Positions 24,115-35,420 of a DNA stretch of 64,000 bases are shown piece by piece. The stretch lies in assembly GCA_015501585.1 (NCBI GenBank), contig JADNRY010000204.1, positions 1 to 64,000 on the forward strand, given 5' to 3'. Position numbers and translations under genes: made by a program. The notes beneath the pieces are model-generated. The model was given only the letters and a program-made list of their open reading frames with translations. It was not told where the DNA came from and did not search any database. The DNA is from Rhodocollybia butyracea (Eukaryota > Basidiomycota > Agaricomycetes > Agaricales > Omphalotaceae). Positions within the stretch are counted from its first letter, which is position 1. Each line of letters starts with the position of its first letter.

Positions 24115-24723
24115 ATGCTCATCTATTGTTCTTATCTAGTTGTCACCGAACATGATTCAATCGGAGCTGTCGAGGCCATTAAGATGCGTGAAGGGAAATC
24201 GGTCTTCGAATCAACCTTCGATGACCTCGCTACTAAAACTTCCGATTATGTTGCGGAAGAGGCAAAGGAAGTCTTTGAGTCAGCAGAAGCGTATCTCACG
24301 TCAGCTCTGTTCAACGACGTCAAGACGGAGGTGACCACGCTACTCCACGATGGGAATGAGAAAATGGCTAAAGAAGCCAGAGAGGCTTTGGCACAAGCGA
24401 CGACATCTTTGACAGAAGCGCAGAAAGCTTTGACAGAAGCACAGGAAGCGATCGTATTGGCCGAGAACGCTCTCAAGAAGCCTGAAGGTCCGGAAGTTGA
24501 TATAGCAACCCTCGATGCCCTCTTTACACCACTCCGAGCGAAAATCATCCAATTATGCAACGAACGTACCGAGCAGTACTTGACTGAGGTTCGTGTTTCT
24601 GCTATCACACATTTCCGACAGCGGGCAGAGATTATGATGGAACGCGAGATTATTGCGGCTAGTATCCAACGTGCGCAAACCCAGGCCCGCATGCTCGAGA
24701 TACTTATGTCAGGCAAATTTTAA
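24115..24723 (+). CDS. Helical coiled-coil protein, family unknown
   Basis: This is an intronless open frame of 202 residues, just 60 bases after CVNH gene B. I do not recognise the family. From MREGKSVF (ATG at 24184, perhaps the true start, giving 179 residues) the sequence is highly charged and helical, with Ala/Glu/Lys-rich heptad-like stretches (for example EAREALAQATTSLTEAQKAL) and a second helical part ending LEILMSGKF. There is no TM helix or signal peptide after the second Met. The 5' end is uncertain: an upstream ATGATTCAATCGGAG word is shared with the inverted partial copy at 24976-25173 but in another frame relative to the body. An inverted repeat therefore covers the first part of the gene. 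Confidence 0.6.
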   Translation: MLIYCSYLVVTEHDSIGAVEAIKMREGKSVFESTFDDLATKTSDYVAEEAKEVFESAEAYLTSALFNDVKTEVTTLLHDGNEKMAKEAREALAQATTSLTEAQKALTEAQEAIVLAENALKKPEGPEVDIATLDALFTPLRAKIIQLCNERTEQYLTEVRVSAITHFRQRAEIMMEREIIAASIQRAQTQARMLEILMSGKF

Positions 24724-24975
24724 TTCACTAAGCATAGCATCAATTTCTCTTAAGGCTATCTCGCCTGCTAGCTTACTCTGAATGTTGTTTTGTCGTCTTT
24801 GCATTTCATTTTTTTTTTACCTTCTCCGACTAGTTTTTACCTTCTCCTAGTTGTTGGATACATAGTATATCAGGTATATACAATTCTCTCGAACGTCACG
24901 CAGTACGATTCATGAAATGGTTTTACCAGAGCGATATATATCTTGCTTGTAGTTACAGATTGTCTCCGATCCGGC

Positions 24976-25173
24976 TCAGTAATCGGGTTCTTGCCTTTTT
25001 CTTGGCCTAAGCCGGCATGACAACGCTTCTGCCGACTCAAAAGTTTCCTTTACCTCTTCTGCAACATACTCGGAGGTTTTTGTAGCGAGATCATCGAAAG
25101 CTGATTCGAGAACCGACTTCCCTTCACGCGTTTTTAATGGTCTCAACTCCGATTGAATCATGTTCGGTGACAA
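24976..25173 (-). pseudogene. Inverted, truncated copy of the coiled-coil gene
   Basis: Read on the minus strand this resembles the start of the 24115-24723 gene: TREGKSVLESAFDDLATKTS matches MREGKSVFESTFDDLATKTS, and YVAEEVKETFESAEA matches YVAEEAKEVFESAEA. Similarity ends after about 50 residues, where the frame runs into RLRPRKRQ and a stop. The two copies form an inverted repeat with arms of about 150 bases (24140-24290 and 25020-25165). Confidence 0.75.
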
Positions 25174-25239
25174 CTAGGTCCGGTGACAACTAGATTACTA
25201 CTACAGGCATCTTACAATAGTTGAAGCGCTCAATATTTG

Positions 25240-26720
25240 AGTGCCAAACTTGATTTACAACCCATATACCCAGAGATGTGATATCGGTTTTCCTTTGTGT
25301 TTTTCAACCAATCAATCTCAGGGAGATATACCGATACTGCTTACGCTCGCACAACACCCTCTTCGTCATTATTCCTATCGGTTCATTTCGGTTCGTTTCT
25401 GTGGACAGAGGCTCTTCTACCATGCCAACGTTGAACATCTCAGCAAGTCACCCACACATTGTCATCTCGAACACCATTTTAACGGTACTCCGCTCAAGTC
25501 ATGGGTTGTGGGAACGGTATACAAGGGATCTTCATAGGTATCTATATCACTGCTGTCTCGTGTTTATCTGTTGGTCTATACAACTTCACTTAGCTTAGCA
25601 TCGATGTTCTCTATAATTGCCAAAGTCGGCGTGGCACCCTCGGCTGTATCTACTCTCACATCGGGACGATAATCGAAGCATCACCAAGGCTCACCCGAAT
25701 CTCCAGTCAAAAACTCAATTTATGGGGTCCTGTTATCATTCAAGACTACAGGTCTGGTCGAAGCGCCTCAGCCTTGCTTATGATTCTAGGTGTAGTGCGC
25801 TTGATGTGGAGAACAGAAGGACTCAGGTATTGGTATGACTGGGTGCCTGTCTATGATAGTGCAAAGCAAGTTGTGTACTGCGCACAGAGGGAAACCGCTC
25901 AGAGTTCCAGTGCCGGAACCTGGACGTTGCGCTGCTGCAGCGAACCGATGAGCTGTGGAGTAATTTCAAAGCCTGTAAGTACACCAGTGCGTATGTGAAT
26001 AGATAATAAAGTTCCCGTGTTCGTTGATTTTCCGAATGCGCATGGACTTCAAAGATCTAGCTATACTTACAGACTTCGATAACCAAGTCGGATTTAGACT
26101 TTGACAAGGAGTTCTGGAACGTTCGGTATATCCACACGGCACAAGAGGGTAAAATTCAAAGCTTTGGAGAATTCAGAAGTTCGTGAATGACACCGGTTGT
26201 GTTGTAAAGCCGACTTGAAGGTTGTGGATGGAATTAGAAAGCACTCCTCCTCGGTTTGTCCCCACCGGCGCCAACAATGGGCCGATGTCAGATCCCATTG
26301 CCATGTCCGACCCCATTGTCATCTCACCTGGACCGCGGTCTGTTATTCGTGTGAATCAAACGCATAACTTGTATAACCAGACAAAAATCACTCTGCACCT
26401 TTCGCGAACTTAGTCTACGCATTGCAGACAACAATGACACGAGTTCATCCTATCCATCCACAAACTGGACCGTGACGAGGGATGCCCTGTCAAAATCATA
26501 TCTCATGATATGAACGGTCTTCAGCTGTACCACATCTCTGGGTTAAGCCGGACGGTTAGGGGAGTCCCATGTTCACGAATCCTCTCAGCCTACAATTAAA
26601 TAAACGATGGCAAGCAAAACGGCGCCTTGAGGATTAGACACTTGCAATGATTGGGGTCAGGGAAGGCGACGGTGAGTGCAAGCGCCAATGTCAGCTCTCA
26701 ACATTTCTGCTGTTCTAGTA
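25240..26720. repeat. Dispersed module R, copy 2 (left-truncated)
   Basis: Collinear with 16760-18220 and 30130-31850. Landmarks are GGAGATATACCGATAC near 25320, GTGTTCGTTGATTTTCCGAAT near 26010, the GGTTGTGGATGGAATTAGAAAG block near 26220, and ACAATTAAA...CGATGGCAAGC near 26590. The left third of the module is missing. A local insertion relative to the other copies lies near 26270-26340. Confidence 0.75.
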
Positions 26721-27367
26721 TGTATGATACAACTAACGGAACTCCGTAAACGGATAAACGCTCGCTGATTTCCATTAAAATTCAACATGAGCTTGCTTCG
26801 AGGTTGTGTAGCGGCAAATACGAGCTTCGAAAGCACATTTCAGACCTTTTGGGAATCCCGCGATGGAATAGCTCATATTCAGTAGTAACATCACCCCCCC
26901 TTGAAAACGAGACTACAGCATGGCATGCTGGTGATCTGATGCTCAAAGCATTCCACTTGGAAATCATCGAGCGCTACAGCAACGGTACCACGCAGTAATA
27001 CTTCCTCATCTCATATATGTACAAGCTCATTCGTGGTTGAATTTCTTAAATCGATACTTGGCCGTCGATTTCAATTTCCCACCAGACACTGGTCACCTGG
27101 ACTTGTCCTATCGACGTGCTGTGGGCACTCCAGGCCAGGACAATTTAGCAACTGACTGAAGTTTATCGTACATTTTCGGCAGTTCAAATGGACAAGTGTA
27201 CATGTGTTGTGCTATTTTCAAGTACTACGCTACATACAAGAAACTTATAGAAGAGAGTTATTTTCTTAGCTGCTTCCCCACAGATCCTGGCCTGGTCACC
27301 TTGATATCCCTCCTGTTTGCCCTATATTACACCCTAACCTACTCGTCAAGTCATCTTGATTTTTTAC
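26700..27367. repeat. Lectin unit C, promoter-side fragment only
   Basis: Matches the upstream part of the lectin units (19310-19940 and 22370-23010), for example AAAATTCAACATGAGCTTGC, TTTTGGGAATCCCGCGATGGA and CTTGATTTTTTAC. Similarity stops about 36 bases before the position of the lectin ATG, so this copy carries an upstream region without a CVNH gene. Confidence 0.75.
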
Positions 27368-28370
27368 TGTCCTTTTGGCAAGTTTGAACGTGCTCTTGAA
27401 CAGCATACACTTTTAATGACTTTTTTTTCATCCAAACAGCTTACTTATTCCACTGTCGTACATCGCACTACCATATTTCATTCAAAATATTACAACTTCT
27501 CGAACCCGGCTTCTCTTTCGATCGGTGAAGAATCTACCAGGCTGCTCAGAATACTATGTGCAGCAAACGCCTTGAATCTGGGATAGCGCAACATTACCAA
27601 GTTACAAGTTTACAAGTTGATATTCATCTCTAGCCTAGAAGGACTAAGGCTATGAAACCCCGAGGGACCAGACTGAAATAAGTAAAGTAAAAGGATTGTA
27701 ATGTAAAATGCCAGTTTTACTGGTTTTCTGTGAATGAAGAGCTACTTATGTTGGTTTCATCGAGGTTTGCTAGGGTTGTGCCGCGTTGCCCTTTCCCTCT
27801 GATAATCCCCGTAAACTCTTCCTGCAAGCCAAATAGAGCGGGTGTGCCAGTCCGCCGCTACTAGCTAGATGAAGAGGTAGTCGTTCGCGTGATAAACTGG
27901 TGAGTTGTGGTTGTGGTGGAAGTAGGGTTCCGAGCGATGGAATGAGACCTAGGTAGTAAAACGATTGTTGAAGTGGCCACATCTCAGAAGAGTTTGAGAA
28001 TAGGGACTTAGCTGGACTTTGTTGGGCGGTCTCCTCGATAACCCTGTAACAAGCTTCGCTTCCATCACTGGATTAAGCCATTACGCTTACAAGCCATTCA
28101 CACTTTTTGTACCTGTCTCAATATGAAAGTTATTGTATGGCTGAGGATAATACTGCGGGTGAAAAATATTTATGTGTCATGGTAGTTTCTCAAGATCTCA
28201 GGAGATCTCAGGTGTAACAATGTTATAGTTCAAGTTCCTTTGACGGGTAATAGTGATTCTATGGATCTCACCACCGTTCGATCAGAGGATATGGACATCC
28301 CCGGTGCTATACACTACCTATAAAATTATCAAACATGATTATAAGTATCCCTACTAGCAATTTCCGTGAT
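27368..28370. other. Intergenic region, no gene recognised
   Basis: AT-rich at the left end. Open frames of 70-76 residues occur on both strands, none with motifs or splice support. Confidence 0.5.
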
Positions 28371-28379
28371 TTCTCTATA

Positions 28380-28989
28380 CAATGGGAAAGGCCGTTACCG
28401 CGTTATCCTTCTACATACACTCAGAAACCCATCCCAAATTGGCCAACGCCACGCAGTGGGGTTCCACAGCGTAGGATGTTTTTCATTCCTCGTGCTCACT
28501 TCTCTCCCCGTTTAGCGCAATTACTGCGCCAGAGTTGCCCAGGATGTTGTGGAGTTTATCGACACGGTTGCAGCTCAAAGTGCGTTCCGTTTCTTGTTAA
28601 GTATGTTGCTTATTTCTAATTGGATCTCATAGTAGCTCTTGTATCATTCTCTTTTCAATATTGCGCCTTCTATCCACTGGCGTGCATCGCCTTGTTCTTT
28701 ACCTGGATCCTTTACACGTATCCGCACTTATTCCCTTTGGCCACATTTACACGAATCCCTGTAGACCTTACTAGGAATGAATGCTCTGATCATGATGTGA
28801 AGAACCAGACTTTCACTCGAACTGCACTTGAATCGGATTTCACACCCCGGATGTGCATATATTTCAGGAATTCGATGTGCCTTGGCGCAATTGGGAGACC
28901 AAGATTGTGGATGATATTAAGAAAAAAGAGGCAAGAAGCCCAGAAAGCGTAGATAGTCGACTTTGAGTGTGGGCGAGATATCGTGAACC
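28380..28989 (+). other. Possible small multi-exon gene or gene remnant
   Basis: Two stretches look coding but I cannot join them. From the ATG at about 28380 one frame reads MGKAVTALSFYIHSETHPKL and continues to ATQWGSTA before a GTAGGA donor. Near 28869-28950 another reads EFDVPWRNWETKIVDDIKKK and ends SVDSRL and TGA after an ATATTTCAG acceptor. Between them a frame with AQDVVEFIDTVAAQSAFRF is open. The family is not recognised. It abuts module R copy 3. Confidence 0.3.
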
Positions 28990-31850
28990 AAGTCCGCTAT
29001 CTTCCGGTTTTGACGGGCCGTACCGCAGACTCGCCCGGGCGCTACTTTTTTCGCTACTTTTTTCTCTACTTTTTTCTCTACACTCATCGACATCCTCCAC
29101 TTTCAATACAACAACACATCTACTATCTATGCAGCATTAGCGATTTAGCCTTAAGCCTGAGCTGTCCTAAAGGCCTCAAGGCCTCATCGACATCTATGAC
29201 TCGGACACACCTTTTCTTCTTCTCGAGGGTCGACTACCTTTCGGCACCATCGGTTGTCGTGTTGGTCTTACAAGTACGTCCAAACTGCTCCTTTATCGTT
29301 TTATTCTGATTCGTGCTATATCTAGCGTCTGCTGTTTCGATTCCCATGAACACATTTGAATGTGTATGCTCCTCTCCGTCGATCCCAGATACTACCGGCG
29401 ATACTGCTGCTTGTCAGCGATGCATTCCTGTTGCGGCGTAGGAACGTTGGAACCCTTGGGCTTTGGCTTTGGACCGTCGAATGTTGATACCGGTAGAACC
29501 TCAGTTGATGGACAGGATTCCGGAATCTGGATGAAAGGGTTGTCACGTCCCATAGCGAATCCTTGCCTCCGTTGATGTTTTCCGTGTGACTTGTACGTGC
29601 CATAAATCGTAGGACATGGATGCATGGCCAGCAGCAGCAAGCAGCGCCAGCTAACTTTTGCGTTTGGCTCCATCTCTCTTCCTCAAGCTTCAGCTTCAGC
29701 GCTTCAGCTGGAGCGGTTTTGGTGAAACTGGCCCATCCATGTTTTCCCAGCTTCTCATATTTCCGTGCGTTCGTTGGTCAACGATCATCGATCATCCTTT
29801 CCTCCTTATAATCTCACTCCGGTCTTTCCAGCCCCTCCAGCCTCTCTCCGCCATAACGTTACCTCTTCCATTCCTATCGCCATTTACTCCGTTGTTCACT
29901 ATCCCATTCCTGTTTTCTCCTCTAGAGACCACCATTCTCTGAACATATTTGCCGTTATAGCGCCCCCAAACAACGCAATGATGCCACTTATTGTCATTGA
30001 CGTTAGGCGACAGCCGAAGCGTTTTTAGCTTTTGGGTTTTTGGGTCGTCTGTTACAGGTGGATTGGTAGAGGCGTAGTGCGAAGCACTCCATCGTCAGTT
30101 GACGACCGGAAAACTGGATGGAAAATTCCTCATCTCAGCTACCTTCCGTTATCGGTTTTCCTTTGTATTGCTTGACCAGCTGGAGATATATCAATACTCT
30201 TGACCGCACAACACCCTCATCTTCGTGGTCCAGAAGCTCCCCTATCAGATCAACGTTGAGGGTTTTTGAGCCTGTCGGATACGCTAGATTTGTAGCGAGG
30301 TACTAGTACACAGTACTCGATCTGACCTTTCGGTTTCGGTTTTCCTTTCGACCAATCGACCGCTGGGGAGATATACCGATGCGCTCTTTTGCTCATACTT
30401 ACATTTGTCCGCACAACACCTTCTTCATCATTTTCCACCGTTTTTCATTCCGGTCGACTCATCTCTGTGGCCCAGAAACTCTCCCACCACTGCCAGGTCA
30501 ACGTTGAACGTCATCTCGAATATCAGGAAATACTCCGCTCAAGTCACGGGTTTTGGAAACGGGATATTCATAGGTATGTCGCTGCCGTCTATTACCGTGT
30601 TTATCTGATGATTTATCCAATTTCTAGTACCTCAGCTATGATCGTTCCGGACACAATACAGTGGCAACCCAAATCTTCAGTCAAATACTCGATCTGTTGA
30701 GTCATTCAGGACTACGGGCCTGGCTTATGCGCCTCAGTATAGCTTATGATTTTTATAGCTGTAGCTGCTCGACGCGGCAAACAGAAGGATGGTACGACTG
30801 TACCGTACACTGTACCTGTCTCTAGCATACTAATCGTGTACTACGCACAGAGATAACCAGTTAGACTCCCGGTGCCGGTTCCTAGATGGAATCTGGACGT
30901 CGTGTCGCTGCAGTGAGCTGTGGAGTAATCTAGAAGAATGTGTAGACCAGTACGTATGTGAATACACAACAAAGTTGTTGATTTTCCGAATGCGCATGGA
31001 TTCGATACAGTTGATGTAGGGAGGCCTTCAAAGTTCCAGTTATACTTACAGGCTTTGATAACAAACTTAGGTTTAGACTTTGGCCTAGCGTTCTGGAACG
31101 TTCGGTACATCCTCGCGGTATAAGAGGGTAAAATTCAAGGCTATGGAGAATTTGTGTTGTCAAGTTGACTTGAAGATTGCGGGTTGACTTGGGAGGCACA
31201 CTTCCCCAGTTTTTCCCCAGCACCAGCACCAACGACGGACCAATCTCATTGTCTTTGCATCCCCTCCTTATTCACAACTCATCCAAAAATCCAAGATATC
31301 GATGCTTGTTGACTCGAGATGTGGCGACAGCATACGTATGACCCAGCAGAGCATGTTTACGGGCTATTTTGCATCCCACCTTGTTCATCCATCCTTCATA
31401 CAAATCGTAAAAGAACGAAAACTCTTGGATATCCCAGTCCTCGACGTTAACAACACTGAAAGGACAATCTTAGACCAAAGTGGCGAATTCATCTCCTACC
31501 GGTATCATGCCTCTCACAAGCTCTCAGCTCTTTACCTCCATACCTACCCGTACCTTCCTTGACTGCGTCCTTAGCTATGACATAGCACGAGTCTTGCAGA
31601 CCCGTTGCTAAGGCTCTCCAAATTTGCTGTGTTCGCAGATCTCTCCCTTCTCTGTCCTTGTAAACGGGAAACGCCCGAATAAAACCCATTCATAGATGAC
31701 TACCATGTTCACTAATCTCCTCACAATTAAACGATGGTAAGTTGCCTTGTTGATTAGACGCTTGCAATCATGCCCGAAGGCGATGCATTGATGAATGAGT
31801 GCAAGCGCTAATGCCAGCTTTCGACATTTAATTTACTTCCATCGATTTCA
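28990..31850. repeat. Dispersed module R, copy 3 (most complete)
   Basis: Collinear with copy 1 over the whole length, with an internal repeat of its own: the GGTTTTCCTTTG...GGAGATAT block occurs at about 30150 and again at about 30340. It ends at the TTGATTAGACGCTTGCAATCAT words near 31760, about 150 bases before the CHAT gene. Several exon-like pieces (for example around 30500-30570, ending before GTATGTC) are open but not joinable over the module. Confidence 0.75.
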
Positions 31851-31912
31851 TCTCTCAGGCCCTCAGTACTTCAGTTCCCAGCTGTGGACTACGTTTCTCG
31901 GATCTACTCATT

Positions 31913-34900
31913 ATGTTAACGCTCTATTTGGATGCTCCTGTGATACTTCCACCAAATGACGACGGAACAAGAGGATTGGCGTCGGACACATCATCAGTAT
32001 TAGCTGGCGAGTTAACGAATGAACAGGTCAATAGTATCGAGAAGACTTCCGTGGCAGCCAAGATATTCAAAACGGTGTGTAACAATCTCATCCAAATGGT
32101 ACATATTCTCACTTTCCACAGCTATATCCAGCAAACGAGAATCAGGAAGCTCGTGAGATTAGTCGTATACTTCCGTTTGACTTGGGATTGAAGCTCCGGG
32201 TATCTTCGGGTGAACGATACCTCCGACAATATTCCCCAGGTACAATCCTGGGACAAGGCTCCATTCAACCTTTGAATGAAGCAATCCTTCTGTTCCGCGA
32301 TGCTTTTCATGTTTCTCCGAGCTCAACCCATGTTCAAGTTGCCCTTGCGCGTTGTCTATACCTGCGGTTTGGACATCTTTACTTGATTGAGGATCTTGAG
32401 GAGTGTCTGCAGCTCATCGTCAATGCTGTGAACGCGAGTGCAAATACCGACTCAAAAAAGGGTTCTATCATATCGGTCGGTGCTGGTTGATGACGGAGTT
32501 CTTTCAGTTACTGATTATTTGTGATCCAGCTCTGGACAGATATACCTCACTTTATCTTGTTGCAGAATAAAGCTCTTGTCCTCGGACAACGTTATCGAGC
32601 GTTCCGTAATCACCAAGACATACTAGACTGTATTAGCTGTCACAAAGAATCACTGAGCCTTATAAACAGCCAGCATCCATTGAACTCACAAGAATCTCTG
32701 CACGTTGCATCGGCTCAAGTCCATCTAGTCAATGCCCTCCTCATGCTGTCACGTCGCGAGAAGTTGCCTGACTTGGAAGGAGCAGTCAACCTCGCTAGAT
32801 TAGCTCATACCCACTTTACCAACAACCCCGGCATATTCTTCACCGATCATGCTTTCGAAAGTGTCGACAACAGAAGAGCAATTTCGAGCCTTGCCGATGC
32901 GCTAACAGAATGGTTTTCCCAATCTTCAAAAATTCAACACCTCGATGAAGCAATAACACTATTAACTCCTCTCACGCAAGTCAATACCGGCTTCACCGCT
33001 CTCATGGGTGTAGGTGAAGCTATTACCAAGTCACGCAATCATAACAACGCGCGGGATTTCCTTGTACCATACATACCTTACAGTCTACAGCTTGCTGTTA
33101 TGCTTTCCATGCGATACCGCATCACTACATCGTCACAGGACCTGTCTAGCGGAGCCATCTGTCTCGGGATAGCTACGTTTGGCCTCAACACATCTCCTTC
33201 GTTCTATCTTCGCGAGCGGGGTAGCAATTACACCAATGTAATTGCTGCACTACGTGCGCTTGCTGTAATATCACACTGTGTTCCTACTGCCACAGACACC
33301 GAACATGGAGGTATTGAGGGATACCAGACTGCATTACACAACTTCTGCAATGTCTGTGTTAGCTTAATACCATGTGTGGCATATGTTGGCTTAGGGCTTC
33401 TCCAACGGCTAAGTCTGCTGAGGCTCACAGAAGGCGCTGCATCAGATGCGTGTACCGTTGCGGTATCAATTGGAAAGACGCCAACTGCAGTGGAGTTTCT
33501 TGAACGGGGACGAGCACAATTATGGACTCAACATCTAAGAGTGCGTTCAGATTTTAGTGGCCTACCCAACTCCCTTCAACTCAAACTCGAGAAAACAGCA
33601 AGTGAGCTTGTTGTGCTTCCCGTCACATCCTACTATAGCGCTGGAAGTGCTAGAGAAACAAAATCCTCGGTAACTGAAGAGGCAGAGCAGTACAGACGGA
33701 AATTAGCTTATAGGTTTTTTGGCTATGTCGATGAAGCTCGGAGGTATCGGGGATTCTCCAACTTTCTTCAGGATAGGACATACAGCGAATTATCTTTTGC
33801 CGCAAAGGAAGGGCCAGTTGTCCTTCTTATTGCTGCGGCTAGCATGACATGTGCCCTTGTTATACCTGGCTATAAAGTTGCTCCTTGTCAGATTGTATTT
33901 GACAAGGCCAAGGTGAACATGGTTAAGCTGATAGAATTGACGCAAAAGCTGGGGTATCAAACTGGGCCTACAATTAACAATGTTTCAAGGCTAAAGCCAG
34001 TCATCAAGTCCGGAGTGCCAAAACAAACGTCTGAAGATCGAGACTTTTTGGAGGTCTTATCATGGCTGTATGAATATGTTGTGAAGCCAGTGCTAAACAA
34101 CTTAAAGCTTACGGTGTGTATGCTTGTCATATCTTTGCGGCAGATTCTCACTGTTTCATCAGAAGAAGCAAGGGCGTCAACGACCAAGACTTTGGTGGTG
34201 CCCGACAGGAATCTTTGGGTTTCTTCCCATACATGCAGCAGGAACGTATACTCCTATAACTAGAGCAGAAGATGTATCAGACTATGTGGTTTCATCGTAC
34301 ACACCTACTCTGGAAGCCCTCATTTCAGTAAGGAAGCACTTTCAAGTTCTCAAACGCAGCCAGCCCAGAGTCCTCCTCATTGCGTCTCCTGATGTCGATG
34401 GTCAGCTCAGTCTATCTGACACTCAAGAAGAGGTCGAAACTGCTGCGAAGCTGATTCCACCAGGCTTACCATTAGGAGATGTCCATATCCTTTCCTCTAG
34501 TAGCAGCATGTCCCAGTGCATTTCTCATTTCCCCGAGGCAAACATTGTCCACCTAGCCTGCCATGGGATTCAAGACGAAAATGACCCACTGCGGAGCTCA
34601 TTTCTGCTTGGCCGTGACAAGCTCACTGTGGCACATCTCGCACAGATGAACTTGAAAAATGGATATCTAGCCATCTTGATGGCGTGTCAGACTGCTACGG
34701 GGGACGTATCTCATCCGGACCAGTCTGTTCACTTAGCCGCAGCCATGCTGTTTATGGGATTCCGTAGTGTTGTAGCAACGATGTGGTAGGCATTCTGAAC
34801 ATATATGCACTCGGGTATAGCTTTTTAACAGGTGAATATAGGTCAATGGATGACTCACATGGACCAAGATTATCGGCAAGGATTTACAAAACTCTTTTTC

Positions 34901-35028
34901 AATCGGGAAGAAGCTTTAGCAGTAATCCTGATGATATTCCGTTCGTGATTGACGGATTCAGGCAAGAGTTGCGCCAAGAGAAGTGTTCAGTGCGAGCTTG
35001 GGTAACATTCATGCATTTCGGGATGTGA
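31913..35028 (+). CDS. CHAT-domain (caspase-like) protease with TPR-like repeats
   Basis: Exons 31913-32074, 32122-32475, 32566-34113, 34163-34785 and 34842-35028 join to 2874 bases, 957 residues. The N-terminal two thirds are helical repeats of TPR type (for example ALARCLYLRFGHLYLIEDLEE, ALVLGQRYRAFRNHQDILD, AVEFLERGRAQLWTQHLRVR). The C-terminal third is a CHAT domain: RPRLWWCPTGIFGFLPIHAAG, then HLACHG with the candidate catalytic His (about 822) and LMACQT with the candidate Cys (about 863), closing with WSMDDSHGPR and FMHFGM at the end. CHAT is a peptidase of the caspase/separase clan, and basidiomycetes carry many such TPR-CHAT genes. Both dyad residues are present, so activity is plausible. 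The join at 32475/32566 is the least certain: a second short exon near 32530 is possible. It lies directly after module R copy 3. Confidence 0.85.
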
Positions 35029-35069
35029 TTCGTCTGGTCATCGAACACTACAAGGCTGAAAGTGGTATG

Positions 35070-35420
35070 TAGACAATAAACTTCCAATAATTGTTGGCTT
35101 TCCCAATGGACCTATTTCAACGGTGGGCCCCGACCGTTCCTAAGGGACCACGTCACGGTCACACCATCTCACCCCCGATACACAGTATATGCATTATGCT
35201 CCAAGAACCCAAGATATCCACTCGAGTTGTGGCGTGGCTCGGTGTTATTTTGCCTCGTGCCTCTTCTTGCCTCTTCATTTATCCCCCCTACAAATCCTAA
35301 AGAACGAAAACTCTCGGATATCTCAGTCCTTGGTGTTTAGTCCTTGGTGTTTACAGAACTGTAGGGACGACCTTAGACTTCATGGCGGGTTTAGACCAAG
35401 AAGGTGAAGAAACGAAAGAT
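35070..35420. repeat. Fragment of module R right part
   Basis: Matches the area 30960-31470 of copy 3: an AATAAACTT...TTGTTGGCTTTCCCAATGG word, then CAAGATATCCACTCGAGTTGTGGCG (compare CAAGATATCGATGCTTG...CGAGATGTGGCG near 31290), and AAAGAACGAAAACTC...GATATC near 35300. About 350 bases are recognisable, immediately downstream of the CHAT gene. Confidence 0.55.

Noticed and set aside
24246..24716. 156-residue minus-strand ORF opposite the coiled-coil gene
   Set aside because: It is the antisense shadow of the Ala/Glu/Lys-rich plus-strand frame; codon bias explains its openness.
15540..31850. Module R as a transposon
   Set aside because: No transposase, reverse transcriptase or integrase motifs, and no terminal repeats or target-site duplications could be seen by eye. 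Kept as a repeat of unknown nature.
34116..34143. A 28-base intron in the CHAT gene
   Set aside because: Too short to splice. The 49-base intron 34114-34162 gives the same frame and a clean acceptor.
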